Positions 1 through 9,945 of a stretch of DNA of 44,854 nucleotides are shown here, in pieces. Each line of letters opens with the position of its first letter. Position 1 is the first letter of the stretch. Source of the DNA: an uncultured Flavobacteriaceae bacterium (GTDB lineage: Bacteria > Bacteroidota > Bacteroidia > Flavobacteriales > Flavobacteriaceae); assembly GCA_929200365.1 (NCBI GenBank), contig CAKMZM010000005.1:1-44854 (forward strand), given 5' to 3'. Under the pieces are notes generated by a model. It was given only the letters and a program-made list of their open reading frames with translations, did not search any database and had not been told where the DNA came from. The position numbers were made by a program, and so were the translations under genes.

Positions 1-100
1 AAGGCTTAGATTTAAGTTCGTTTTCACTACTGTTTTTCATTAGTTCTGTTCCTCTTCCCAGTAAATGATCAAGTTGCTGTATTATTTCAGGTACTTCCAT
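1..100 (-). CDS. N-terminal part of a hypothetical protein truncated by the window edge (MEVPEIIQQLDHLLGRGTELMKNSSENELKSK...)
   Basis: Reverse-complement reading from the ATG at 100 stays open to position 1; coding-like composition; too short for the ORF track. Confidence 0.4.
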   Translation of the reverse strand, partial: MEVPEIIQQLDHLLGRGTELMKNSSENELKSKP

Positions 101-170
101 TTTTGAGTACGCATTATATATAATCAAACATCGTATCAAAGTTACGAAAGGCAATTGTACTTATATACAT

Positions 171-331
171 TGAACTCATCTTAACTTTTTCTTTTCCCTA
201 AAAAATGACTGAAATTCACCCATATTTCGTTACTTTTTTTATCTGGGTGCTGCTATGAATTTCAAAAAGTGTCTCATCTGGTCAAATCTCTTCTCATTTT
301 CGGTTAAAAACAAAAAGTCAAGATGAGTTCA
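171..331. mobile_element. MITE-like non-autonomous derivative of the IS1595-family element at 42404-43557
   Basis: Terminal inverted repeats TGAACTCATCTTaAC...GTCAAGATGAGTTCA; internal sequence (CCTAAAAAATG..TGAAAT..CCCATATTT.GTTACTTTTTTTAT....CGGTTAAAAA) closely matches the left end of the IS in this window; no transposase. Confidence 0.8.
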
Positions 332-381
332 TTCATAAATGTTTATTATGTAATCATTATTTTTAAATTGAAATAATAAAA

Positions 382-1290
382 CTATTTCAATTGGCAACAT
401 TCTTTACAAACTCGTTTAAAAGGAAACAGCAACTGCCCTGTATAGCTTTCTTTTTTTGGATATTGCATATGGCTTTCTATAACTCCAACACCCTCTACTT
501 TGCCTTTGAGATTATAATAGGTTCCGAAAACCAGATCCCAATACGGAAAAATATTTCCATAATTTTTAGCTTCATGCAGTAGTTTACTATGATGAAAATG
601 ATGTAATTGTGGCGTAACGATCAAATAATCTAAAAAACCTGTTTTAGTTTTGATATTTGCATGAGAAATATATGCAATGACCACATGTGCTACTCCTACC
701 AAAAAGATTATATCTTCACTAAACCCTAATAACAAAATAGGTGTCATTTTAAACACAGTATTAAAAAAAATATTAATCGGGTGTATCCAGTTTGTTTTAA
801 ACCAATTTAATGAAGTTGGTAAATGATGAATCGAGTGTATTTTCCATAGCAATAAGCTTAGGGTAGAATCATGGTTTCCGACATGACTGATCCTATGATA
901 GAAATACGGTAAGAATTCTCCTATTATATTTGCGACCACAAAGGTTAGTACGAGGGGAACATCGTCCCATATTTCTGATGGTTTAAAGAAATTTTGTTGA
1001 AGATATAGTACAAAAGATAATGATACTATTTTTCCTAATGCATCAAATAATGTTGTCGAAAATATAAAGTGCTTTATATCTGTTGCAAGGTTATTTCGTT
1101 TGGTTTTCCAATCTGTTTTTAAGGGAATAATTTGTTCGAATATTAAAATATAAATTGCCGTAAAAAGAAAGATAGCATAAGACGATATTTCAAAACTCCA
1201 ACGTTTACTAATTGTTAAGGATGCAATTATGCCAGTTAGTAATAGCAGAACGGGAATGGTTAAAACAGGTAAGATTTTATTTTGCTTCAT
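382..1290 (-). CDS. Sterol desaturase / fatty acid hydroxylase family membrane protein
   Basis: Histidine clusters YHRISHVGNH, HSIHH, LHHFHH with several hydrophobic segments. Confidence 0.85.
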   Translation of the reverse strand: MKQNKILPVLTIPVLLLLTGIIASLTISKRWSFEISSYAIFLFTAIYILIFEQIIPLKTDWKTKRNNLATDIKHFIFSTTLFDALGKIVSLSFVLYLQQNFFKPSEIWDDVPLVLTFVVANIIGEFLPYFYHRISHVGNHDSTLSLLLWKIHSIHHLPTSLNWFKTNWIHPINIFFNTVFKMTPILLLGFSEDIIFLVGVAHVVIAYISHANIKTKTGFLDYLIVTPQLHHFHHSKLLHEAKNYGNIFPYWDLVFGTYYNLKGKVEGVGVIESHMQYPKKESYTGQLLFPFKRVCKECCQLK

Positions 1291-1339
1291 TATTCTATTT
1301 TAACCTATAGTCGTATAAATAGAACAAAAAGATGCAGCT

Positions 1340-1921
1340 TTATATCGTTAAATTCAATTTATCTATCTGGGTCATCAGTTCTGTTGGTAATTCGCAATCA
1401 TCTTTAAGCAGAAATCCAGTTATCTGCCCTTTATTATTGTATGATATCTCTATACAATCGGTCACTAATTCCTTTAGTTTTTTCCGCCCTCTTTGTATTC
1501 TTGATTTAGTAGCTGTTAAGCTTAGATCTAAAATCTTGGCAATCTCTTTTTGAGGCTTCTGTTCTATATCACTTAGATAGAGTGCATCTGCATATTGCTT
1601 CGGAAGATAATTTTGGATAACAAATCCCGATAAATCACACACACAAGCACTAGATATTGATGTTTCTACAATCTCAGGTTGATCTTTTATAATGGTAGTC
1701 TGTATTTTATTTTTTCTATAATAGTCTGCAATCGTATTTCTTGCTACCTGAAAAAGCCAGGATTTGTAATTATTGATTTCTTGGTTTTTGTGTATCGCAG
1801 TATGTAGTTTTATGCCCACATCTTGAACTATATCCTCGCCAATACTGTTATCATTAACTTTTGTTTTAACGAAGTTTAATAACGGTTTTTTATGTTCTTC
1901 CCAAATATTCTCGAATTTCAT
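1340..1921 (-). CDS. RNA polymerase sigma-70 family factor (SigZ/ECF-like)
   Basis: Region 2 (FVKTKVNDNSIGEDIVQDVGIKLH, SWLFQVARNTIADYYRK) and region 4 (LSDIEQKPQKEIAKILDLSLTATKSRIQRGRKKL). Confidence 0.85.
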   Translation of the reverse strand: MKFENIWEEHKKPLLNFVKTKVNDNSIGEDIVQDVGIKLHTAIHKNQEINNYKSWLFQVARNTIADYYRKNKIQTTIIKDQPEIVETSISSACVCDLSGFVIQNYLPKQYADALYLSDIEQKPQKEIAKILDLSLTATKSRIQRGRKKLKELVTDCIEISYNNKGQITGFLLKDDCELPTELMTQIDKLNLTI

Positions 1922-1925
1922 ATGG

Positions 1926-2420
1926 TTATCTTTTTCGTATTACTTCTTCTGAGGTTAATCCAAATATAGGTGGAGTCTTTATCTCCAATAGTGCCAGATA
2001 CGTGTATAATACTCCTCTGTGGTGGATTTCATGTTCTGCCATAGCTCTTAGTAATTTCCATATTGTTATTTTGTGACCTCCTGGGGTTTCACATTTTTCA
2101 AGTAAATCTTCGGGTTTGAGCTGCGAAAGAATTGTTGCCGATTCGAGATGTAGTTTATTATACAGATTAATTGTCTTTTGATATCCTTTTGCATAGCTTT
2201 CTCCACAACCAGTATATAAACTTGGCTTTAACTGAACGTTTTCTACATACATTAATCTTTCTGTAAGTGCTAGATGTCTTATAATATCACCAATAGTAAA
2301 TTTTCCTTTACTAGCAGTCCATTCTATTTTTTCTGTTGGAATATGCTCAAATAACCTTTGGGTACGATCTTTTATCCTAGTATAATACTTAAGAAAACTA
2401 TGTATATCCTTTATTTCCAT
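1926..2420 (-). CDS. DinB family protein
   Basis: Four-helix DinB-like pattern with metal-binding His: IGDIIRHLALTERL ... MAEHEIHHRGVLYTYL. Confidence 0.75.
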   Translation of the reverse strand: MEIKDIHSFLKYYTRIKDRTQRLFEHIPTEKIEWTASKGKFTIGDIIRHLALTERLMYVENVQLKPSLYTGCGESYAKGYQKTINLYNKLHLESATILSQLKPEDLLEKCETPGGHKITIWKLLRAMAEHEIHHRGVLYTYLALLEIKTPPIFGLTSEEVIRKR

Positions 2421-2540
2421 AACTTCATTGATCTAAGTATAATCTTTACTAAAAGTTAAGATTAAAACGCGTTCATTCAAAGTTACTATAATCTTTTTGA
2501 ATACTCCTACTTTGTCATCTTACTAATAGTGCTGGTAAAA

Positions 2541-2640
2541 ATGCGTTAGGGATTGCAGTGAAAATCCCACAGCCCGACGAAGAGAGGTGCGAGGAATTGT
2601 AACGAAAAGCCCGACTCGATAGGGAAACGTCCTTAGACGA
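2541..2640. repeat. GC-rich intergenic repeat/structured element with two related ~20-bp hairpin-like units
   Basis: GGGATTGCAGTGAAAATCCC (2549-2568) and GGAATTGTAACGAAAAGCCC (2593-2612), each followed by GCCCGAC/CCCGAC; locally GC-rich against AT-rich flanks. Confidence 0.55.
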
Positions 2641-2771
2641 CAAAGTATGAATGCTATATACAGTAATAGAGAAACGACAAATCAGTGAAATGACAAATTA
2701 TATTCTTGCCGTACTCTTATCTAGATATATGTACATAATTTTAGTACTTTTAGGCTTTATTTTAGACGAGC

Positions 2772-3419
2772 ATGATGATAAAACGTATTGGATATATCTT
2801 CTTTTTTTGGATAACCATATCAATGTATGGGCAAGATATTGCCATTTTACAATATAAAGGAGGTGGTGATTGGTATAGTAATCCTACAGCTATTCCTAAT
2901 CTTATTACATTTTGTAATCAAAATATTAATACTGCAATACCTGCCAAGCCAAAAACGGTAAAGCCAGAAAGTGTTGATATATTTCAGTATCCATACATTC
3001 ATATGACAGGGCATGGTAATGTGTTTTTTACAGATGTAGATGCCAAAAACTTAAAGGATTATTTATTAAGCGGTGGTTTTTTACATATTGATGATAATTA
3101 TGGTATGGAACCATATATTCGAAAAGAACTCGTTAAGGTTTTTCCTGATAAGGAACTGGTAGAATTGCCTGTAACACATCCTATCTTTTCATCAAAATAT
3201 AATTTCCCACAGGGATTACCCAAAATCCATGAGCATGACGGAAAACGACCACAAGCATTGGGAATTATTCATGAAAATCGTTTGGTACTACTCTTTACTT
3301 TTGAAAGTGATTTGGGTGATGGTTGGGAAAATCCAGAGGTACATAATGATCCAGAAGAAATAAGATCCAAAGCACTAAAAATGGGAGCTAATATTATTAA
3401 ATACGCTTTTGAGAATTAA
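2772..3419 (+). CDS. DUF4159 domain-containing protein with signal peptide
   Basis: LQYKGGGDWYSNPTAIPNL ... HMTGHGNVFFTDVDAKNLKDYLLSGGFLHIDDNYG; hydrophobic N-terminus. Confidence 0.8.
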   Translation: MMIKRIGYIFFFWITISMYGQDIAILQYKGGGDWYSNPTAIPNLITFCNQNINTAIPAKPKTVKPESVDIFQYPYIHMTGHGNVFFTDVDAKNLKDYLLSGGFLHIDDNYGMEPYIRKELVKVFPDKELVELPVTHPIFSSKYNFPQGLPKIHEHDGKRPQALGIIHENRLVLLFTFESDLGDGWENPEVHNDPEEIRSKALKMGANIIKYAFEN

Positions 3420-3940
3420 TGTCAGAGCAATTACATCATTATCATAATCGGTTTGTAAAAAATCAATTTCCGATAACTCTTATTTGTGATCAGGTAAATT
3501 CGCCTGCAAATATTGGAAGTATATTTAGAATCGCAGATAGTTTTGGTATAGAGCAAATCTATTTTTGTGGAGAAGATATTACTGTGATTAGTAAACGAAT
3601 GCAGCGTACAGCAAGAGCTACACACGAGATCATATCTTATCATCAAACCGAAGATAGTATACCTATCGTACAGCAATTTAAATCTGAAGGGTATACCATC
3701 CTGGCATTAGAAATTACCGATACAAGTATTCCTGTTGCTGATTATAAACCATCTCCCCAGGAAAAAATAGTACTTGTGATCGGGGAAGAAAATTTTGGAA
3801 TATCTAATGATATTTTAGCATTAGTAAAGCATAGCGTACATATCAATATGTATGGTAATAATAGCAGTATGAATGTTGCTACCGCAACAGGAATTGCTCT
3901 ATATGAGATTACAAAACAAATATTGAGTAGTAAAAAATAA
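3419..3940 (+). CDS. TrmH/SpoU-family RNA 2'-O-methyltransferase
   Basis: Knotted SPOUT motifs SPANIGSIFRIADSFG, VLVIGEENFGIS, NNSSMNVATATGIALYE. Confidence 0.88.
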   Translation: MSEQLHHYHNRFVKNQFPITLICDQVNSPANIGSIFRIADSFGIEQIYFCGEDITVISKRMQRTARATHEIISYHQTEDSIPIVQQFKSEGYTILALEITDTSIPVADYKPSPQEKIVLVIGEENFGISNDILALVKHSVHINMYGNNSSMNVATATGIALYEITKQILSSKK

Positions 3941-4009
3941 TACTCCCAAAAGAAAGCAATAAAGCACAAATCAAAACTTTGTAACTTTGAATCTTCGAAA
4001 TTTTAAAAT

Positions 4010-5098
4010 ATGAATTCAAAAACAATTGCATACGGAATCTTAAGAGCGGTAACTATTATTATTGGTGTCTTGGGGTTACTCTGGTTTCTCTATAAAATAC
4101 AGTCTGTTCTTATATATATAGCTTTTGCTTCTGTAATTTCTTTAATGGGTAGACCCTTGGTTCTATTTCTTAAAAAGAAACTGAAATTTAAAAATTCATT
4201 GGCAGTGATCACTACATTACTAATTGTTATTGGGTTATTTCTGAGTATTTTTATGTTGTTTGTTCCTATTATTAGTGAACAAGGACAATTAATTGGTGAA
4301 ATTGACATCAATAAATTGGGTGATGATATCAATAGGTTTAATCAGGAGGTTAGTGCTTATTTCAGAGTAGAAAAATTAAATTTTGTAGAACTGATTAAAC
4401 AAACCGATCTCATGCAATTTTTTGATTTAAAAGCTATCCCTAATACCATAAATTCGTTTTTAAGCGGTTTCGGGGCGGTTTTAATTGGATTATTCTCGGT
4501 TTTATTTATTTCTTTCTTCTTACTGAAAGACAGCCTTCTTCTCGAAAATAGTTTATTGGTATTTGCCAAAAAAGAAGATGAAAACAAATTTATGAGAGCA
4601 TTTTCTAAAATAAAAGATTTACTCTCGCGATATTTTGTCGGTTTGTTATTACAGGTAGTAATCCTGTTTGTTCTATATGCTATACTCTTATTGATATTTG
4701 GAGTTCATAATGCTATTGCAGTAGCCTTAATAGCTGCTATTTTTAATCTTATTCCTTACATAGGGCCTTTGTTTGGAGGGATATTTGTACTCATACTGGC
4801 TATTACCAGTAATCTGGGACTTGATTTTCAAACCGTGATTTTACCCAAACTAACTTATATTTTGATTGGATATCTAATCATTCAGCTCATCGATAATTTT
4901 CTAAATCAACCTTTGATTTTTGGAAATAGTGTAAAATCTCACCCGTTAGAAATCTTTTTGGCTATTCTTATTTTTGGGTTACTTTTTGGTATCGGAGGAC
5001 TCATCGTTGCAGTACCTTTTTATACAGCAATAAAAGTAATTGCTAAAGAATTTCTTTCGGAATATAAAATTGTAAAAACACTTACCAAAGATCTTTAA
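4010..5098 (+). CDS. AI-2E family transporter
   Basis: Polytopic membrane protein with IAAIFNLIPYIGPLFGGI and GLLFGIGGLIVAVPFYTAIK motifs. Confidence 0.88.
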   Translation: MNSKTIAYGILRAVTIIIGVLGLLWFLYKIQSVLIYIAFASVISLMGRPLVLFLKKKLKFKNSLAVITTLLIVIGLFLSIFMLFVPIISEQGQLIGEIDINKLGDDINRFNQEVSAYFRVEKLNFVELIKQTDLMQFFDLKAIPNTINSFLSGFGAVLIGLFSVLFISFFLLKDSLLLENSLLVFAKKEDENKFMRAFSKIKDLLSRYFVGLLLQVVILFVLYAILLLIFGVHNAIAVALIAAIFNLIPYIGPLFGGIFVLILAITSNLGLDFQTVILPKLTYILIGYLIIQLIDNFLNQPLIFGNSVKSHPLEIFLAILIFGLLFGIGGLIVAVPFYTAIKVIAKEFLSEYKIVKTLTKDL

Positions 5099-6289
5099 GT
5101 GAATCCTTTACTATTACATAAAGAGGTACAGAGGTTTATTACTGAAAAATCTGAGAGTACACTCGATATAAGTACCCTGATTTTAAGCAAAAGCCCTTTT
5201 GAAGGGGTTTCTAGCAAGGAATTAGCGCAACAAATTCAAGGAAAACGTAAAGCAAAAAAAAAGTTACCCACTTGGTATACTAAAAACAAAATTTATTACC
5301 CACCAACGCTTAATCTAGAGCAAACTTCTTCTGAAGTAACAGCTTTGTATAAAAGCAAGCTTGTTTCGGGAGCATCTTTAATCGACCTAACTGGTGGTTT
5401 CGGAATTGATGATTATTTTTTTGCAAAACAAATGGAAACAGTAATTCATTGTGAATTAAATGCATCATTAAGCGAAATTGCTTTACATAATTTTGAAATA
5501 CTCGAGCAGAAAAATATCCAAACTATTATCGGAGATGGGTTAGACATTTTGAAAGATCACAATACTCTGGATTGGATTTACATTGACCCCTCTAGAAGAC
5601 ATGATAGTAAAGGAAAAGTATTCTTTCTAGAAGACTGTTTGCCCGATGTGCCTTCTAATTTAAATTTACTTTTTAGGAAAAGTAACAATGTCTTAATCAA
5701 AACTTCTCCTTTACTAGATATTCAAATGGGGAGCAAAACATTGCAAAATATAAAAGAAATTCATGTGGTTGCTGTAGAAAATGAAGTCAAAGAATTAATA
5801 TGGATTCTTGATAGAATCTATACTGGGGATATCAAAATCATAACGACCAACATTCAAAAAACAATACATCAGACTTTTTCTTTTTTCCTAAAAGATGAAG
5901 CTAAACAATCTGCCAGTTTTGGGTTTCCTATGACCTATCTTTATGAACCCAATGCTGCAATTCTAAAAAGTGGAAGTTTTCAAAGTATTGCTACTGCTTT
6001 TGAGTTAACAAAACTTCATAAGAATTCTCATTTATATACTTCTGATCATAAGATTGATTTCCCTGGAAGAAGATTTGAAATCATGGACACATATCCATAT
6101 CAGAAAAAAATACTCTCTAAAATCGGTATTACCAAAGCAAATATTACAATACGTAACTTTCCAGAATCTGTTGCTACATTACGAAAAAAATTTAAAATTA
6201 AAGATGGTGGTGATCATTATCTATTTTTTACAACAGATTGTGATAACAAAAGGAAGGTAATTCTTTGTAAAAAATGTTTTAGTACATGA
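5099..6289 (+). CDS. Class I SAM-dependent methyltransferase (THUMP-like domain family)
   Basis: GTG start abutting the previous stop; LIDLTGGFGIDDYFFAKQ SAM loop; DWIYIDPSRR. Confidence 0.75.
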   Translation: MNPLLLHKEVQRFITEKSESTLDISTLILSKSPFEGVSSKELAQQIQGKRKAKKKLPTWYTKNKIYYPPTLNLEQTSSEVTALYKSKLVSGASLIDLTGGFGIDDYFFAKQMETVIHCELNASLSEIALHNFEILEQKNIQTIIGDGLDILKDHNTLDWIYIDPSRRHDSKGKVFFLEDCLPDVPSNLNLLFRKSNNVLIKTSPLLDIQMGSKTLQNIKEIHVVAVENEVKELIWILDRIYTGDIKIITTNIQKTIHQTFSFFLKDEAKQSASFGFPMTYLYEPNAAILKSGSFQSIATAFELTKLHKNSHLYTSDHKIDFPGRRFEIMDTYPYQKKILSKIGITKANITIRNFPESVATLRKKFKIKDGGDHYLFFTTDCDNKRKVILCKKCFST

Positions 6290-6426
6290 CAAAAATTAAC
6301 TGTGAATAGTAATACGCCTAATAATTTTATGGTTCATCAAGACCTGTGAGGTCTGTAAAACAAAAATTTAATAATATTTTAATAGTCAATTACTTAAGTG
6401 TTTATCCTGATTTTTTGTCATGTACT
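6281..6426. repeat. 146-bp segment bounded by 15-bp perfect inverted repeats, with an internal palindrome
   Basis: AGTACATGACAAAAA (6281-6295) versus TTTTTGTCATGTACT (6412-6426); AGACCTGTGAGGTCT at 6340-6354. Confidence 0.55.
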
Positions 6427-6545
6427 TAGAAAAAATGTATTCTCTAAAAAATATTATACCAAATCAATTATAAAATGCAATATAATAGAGGTAGTTGCTT
6501 TTTTTCCTTATATCATATTATAAAAAATGAAAAGTGACTATTTTT

Positions 6546-6926
6546 TCAGTTAACAGCAATTACAGAGATTTCTATATTCACAGATTTTGGTAGAGTTAAC
6601 ACCGCTACAGTTTCTCTTGCTGGTGCAGTCTCTTCATTAAAATAACTACCGTATACGGCATTTACTTCAGCAAAATTATTCATGTCACTTAAAAAAATAG
6701 TGGTTTTAAGAACATTTTCGAATGTCATCCCAGCTTCATTCAATACAGCTTTTAGGTTCTGCATAACCTGTTTAGCTTCAGTTTTAATATCATCCAGAAC
6801 TAATGCACCTGTTTCTGGATTAATAGCAATCTGACCTGATGTGTATAATGTGTTTCCGTTTAAAACAGCTTGACTGTAAGGACCAATAGGGGCAGGGGCT
6901 TTGGTTGTAGTTATAATTTTTTTCAT
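6546..6926 (-). CDS. ridA: RidA family protein (reactive intermediate/imine deaminase)
   Basis: APAPIGPYSQAVLNGNTLYTSGQI; start taken at internal ATG (MKKIITTTKAP) rather than the extended ORF start at 6974. Confidence 0.9.
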   Translation of the reverse strand: MKKIITTTKAPAPIGPYSQAVLNGNTLYTSGQIAINPETGALVLDDIKTEAKQVMQNLKAVLNEAGMTFENVLKTTIFLSDMNNFAEVNAVYGSYFNEETAPARETVAVLTLPKSVNIEISVIAVN

Positions 6927-6974
6927 GTGAGAGTATATAGTTAATAATTTTATTGCTAATCTGAAACCCGACAC

Positions 6975-9743
6975 TTATAACTGTTTGTCTGGTTCACGTC
7001 TTTTGTCCCATTTAATATCACTAAGCATCGATGACTTGATACCAATAAAGAAATTCCAAGAGGTTCTATTACTAAAAGGAATCCAGTTAAAATTCATAAC
7101 CCAGCTTTCTAAATTTCGCTGAAATCTTAAATTAGTATAGGTAAATCCAGGATTCTTTAGATCATATCCAGAAGATACCCCAACAGACCATCGTGGTGCG
7201 AGCTCTAGATCACCAGAAAACATGATAGAATGTGATGATATTTCGTTTTGCCGGGCACTATTACTATAATTAACATTGTAGGATAATCGCAATGTCCAGG
7301 GGATTTTATAATTATAGTTTTTTATGTCTTTATCGGTATTTTTACTTTTGTCTTTATCAAAAGAACGATTTTCTCCAAAATCAGTAACTCCACCAAATAG
7401 ATTATCAGGCCGACCTTCATTTCTGAAATTTTGATTATCTAAAGGATCTTCATTAACTTTTCCTTTTTCAAAATCGTTGCTCGAAAACGAATACCCAAAA
7501 TTAGCACTAGCTCTGGTTAAACGAAAAAGACTACCTCCATTATCGATATTCCATACATCGATTTTTTTATTATTATTGTCTAATGCATAAGGGTCTAATT
7601 GTGCATTAAAATTGATATCTAATTTGTTCTGGATTATTGGGATATTACCAGTAACAGATATCGGGCTTAATTTTAAAGAATCTCCCGCCACATTATACGA
7701 TGTACTAAAGTTAAGGTTGTTTAATATAGTAACTTTTTTGGCTTCTGTAGCTGTACTATCCTTACTATTTACCTTCATTTCTATATTATTACTAAGAGTA
7801 AATCCAATACTGCTAGAAAATACATTATTTGGAGCACCAAAGTAACCTCCTTCAAATCTGGAGTATTCTACAACTTCTGTCTCATCAATATTGGTTGTAT
7901 TAGGGTCATCAGTAACTGTATAACTATCATAAAATTCACTAAATGCTGGGTTGATACTATAGCTAACAGAAGGTCTCATAGTATGGCGGATCGCTTCGAT
8001 TTTTTTACCTTTTTTAAACTTGAAAGTACCATAGATAGTTGTTCCCAAGCTTGTTGAAAAATTATACGTACGAAAAGCATCAAAACCTTTTATGGTATCT
8101 CGTACTACTTCGCCTGCACCATCATTAGCACTTGAGTCATAACTTTGCTTTATGGTTTCAAAAACCCAGTTTTCCTGATAATTTGCCCCCGCTGTAGCAC
8201 TAAGATATGTGAGTATTTTAAAGTTTGTAGTTAAAGGAATCGAATGTTGCATCCCTGTTTTAGCACTTTTAAACATATCTGCAGAGAATAAATCATCATC
8301 GGTAGTTTGTATTCTGTTTTCTCCTCTAAAATTATATTGTGTATTTATATTTTGTATAATCCCTTTTTTTACACCTACTTTTGGAGCAAATGGAAATACT
8401 CTTGATAGACTTAAATTCATATTAGGAAGTGATAAATTTACAGTTCCTGTATTGGTATTAGAGTTATGAGTAGCTGCAATATTAACATTTACCTGAGGAT
8501 CTCCTTGAAATGTCTTGGCATAAGATATAGAAGAACTAATTTGATTATTCAGAAAATTACCAGTATTTAATTGGTTGGTAGATTGTTGGAAAAAGTTACT
8601 ACTTCCATAATTTACAGAAGCCGAGAACCTCGAATTTGGATTAGCTTTTGCATCCTGACTATGAGTCCATTGGATATTATATGTTGTAGTTTTGGCAAAA
8701 TCGGGAAATCCCCTTTCGCTTCTTAGATTGTTTTCATATCTAAATCTTAGATTTCCTCGATACTTATAACGAAGGGCATAAGCCGATTCTACTGCAAAAG
8801 TATAACTGCCATTGGTGTAGTAATCTCCCATAAGGGTTAAATCTACATAATCACTTATGGCAAAATAATATCCGCCGTTTTGAAGAAAATATCCACGGTT
8901 ATTTTCCTCTCCTGGACTGGGGATAATAAACCCAGAGGTTCTGTCTTCTGTTAACGGGAAATACCCAAAAGGTAACCCTAACGGGGTAGGAACATCAGCA
9001 ATAAACATATTCACAAGTCCTGTTACAATTTTCTTTTTAGGTACAAATTTAATCCTACGAGCATAAAAATAATATTCGGGATCTTCGATATTTTCTGAAG
9101 TAGTGAATTTTACATTTTTCATGTAAATTACAGAATCATTCTCACGTTTTGAAATCTCATTTTTAATTCTAAATCCATTCTGTTCTGTTCGGGAATTATA
9201 TATCAGCGCTTTTTCGGTATCAAAATTAAAACGAATAGAATCTGGCTCTACTATATTTTGTGCTTGTTTAAAAACAGGAGTTTGTATATAGTCTCCTAGA
9301 GAATCTTTAATTCCATAGGCATATACCTCATTTTTGGTATTGTCAACAACAATAAATCCAGCATTAATCTGCATATCTCCATACAGAATCTCAGCATTAT
9401 TATAAAGATACATCTTGTTCTCTTTACGACTTAATCTCATATAATCAGTAGCTTTATAGATAACATTATCTGTTAAAAGCTGCGGTTCTGGAGTAAGAGT
9501 GTCGTTTTTGACCGTATCCAGAGTTTTTTCATTAAGTAATTTTTCTGGATTGATTTCAATAGGTTTTATACTGTCTTGATTAGCAGGAATCGGCACCTCC
9601 TTGGTTTTGTTGATTTCCTGTGCTGCAATTTGACAAACACATAACAGTGAAAAACTTAGTGAATAAAGTATGTAACGTACCGTTGTTTGCAATGGTTTAA
9701 ATCCTATTTTTGTATAACTATGGCTCAGTTTTTGAAGTGTCAA
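6975..9743 (-). CDS. lptD: LptD-like outer membrane LPS assembly protein
   Basis: OstA-like N-terminal region (YLYNNAEILYGDMQINAGFIVVDNTKNEVYA), LGLPFGYFPLTEDRTSGFIIPSPG motif, long beta-barrel C-terminus. Confidence 0.82.
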   Translation of the reverse strand: MTLQKLSHSYTKIGFKPLQTTVRYILYSLSFSLLCVCQIAAQEINKTKEVPIPANQDSIKPIEINPEKLLNEKTLDTVKNDTLTPEPQLLTDNVIYKATDYMRLSRKENKMYLYNNAEILYGDMQINAGFIVVDNTKNEVYAYGIKDSLGDYIQTPVFKQAQNIVEPDSIRFNFDTEKALIYNSRTEQNGFRIKNEISKRENDSVIYMKNVKFTTSENIEDPEYYFYARRIKFVPKKKIVTGLVNMFIADVPTPLGLPFGYFPLTEDRTSGFIIPSPGEENNRGYFLQNGGYYFAISDYVDLTLMGDYYTNGSYTFAVESAYALRYKYRGNLRFRYENNLRSERGFPDFAKTTTYNIQWTHSQDAKANPNSRFSASVNYGSSNFFQQSTNQLNTGNFLNNQISSSISYAKTFQGDPQVNVNIAATHNSNTNTGTVNLSLPNMNLSLSRVFPFAPKVGVKKGIIQNINTQYNFRGENRIQTTDDDLFSADMFKSAKTGMQHSIPLTTNFKILTYLSATAGANYQENWVFETIKQSYDSSANDGAGEVVRDTIKGFDAFRTYNFSTSLGTTIYGTFKFKKGKKIEAIRHTMRPSVSYSINPAFSEFYDSYTVTDDPNTTNIDETEVVEYSRFEGGYFGAPNNVFSSSIGFTLSNNIEMKVNSKDSTATEAKKVTILNNLNFSTSYNVAGDSLKLSPISVTGNIPIIQNKLDINFNAQLDPYALDNNNKKIDVWNIDNGGSLFRLTRASANFGYSFSSNDFEKGKVNEDPLDNQNFRNEGRPDNLFGGVTDFGENRSFDKDKSKNTDKDIKNYNYKIPWTLRLSYNVNYSNSARQNEISSHSIMFSGDLELAPRWSVGVSSGYDLKNPGFTYTNLRFQRNLESWVMNFNWIPFSNRTSWNFFIGIKSSMLSDIKWDKRREPDKQL

Positions 9744-9843
9744 AATTACATATATTTTTTATGCTTAGATTGTAATTCATAAAAAAATAAAAAATTATAT
9801 CAAAAGCATACCTTCTAAGCTGTATAAACATAGAAGATATAGG

Positions 9844-9874
9844 TTTATTATATAAGCCACAATCTTTAAATTTG
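9844..9874 (+). promoter_or_regulatory. Candidate Bacteroidota promoter (TTTA-N19-TAAATTTG) for the amidase gene
   Basis: -7-like TAAATTTG at 9867-9874; near-consensus -33 at 9844-9847. Confidence 0.4.
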
Positions 9875-9945
9875 TAACTTGTTATAGTAAATACTGAAAC
9901 ATAATGAAAATGTTTCAAAATTAGTAGTAAAATTATTTGTAGTTA

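Noticed and set aside
391-582. Plus-strand ORF (63 aa) opposite the sterol desaturase
   Set aside because: Fully antisense to a well-supported CDS; no motif or independent coding evidence.
1332-1553. Plus-strand ORF (73 aa) opposite the sigma factor
   Set aside because: Antisense shadow of the sigma factor gene.
2651-2857. 68-aa ORF upstream of and overlapping the DUF4159 gene
   Set aside because: Overlaps the start of a well-supported gene in another frame, with no family signal.
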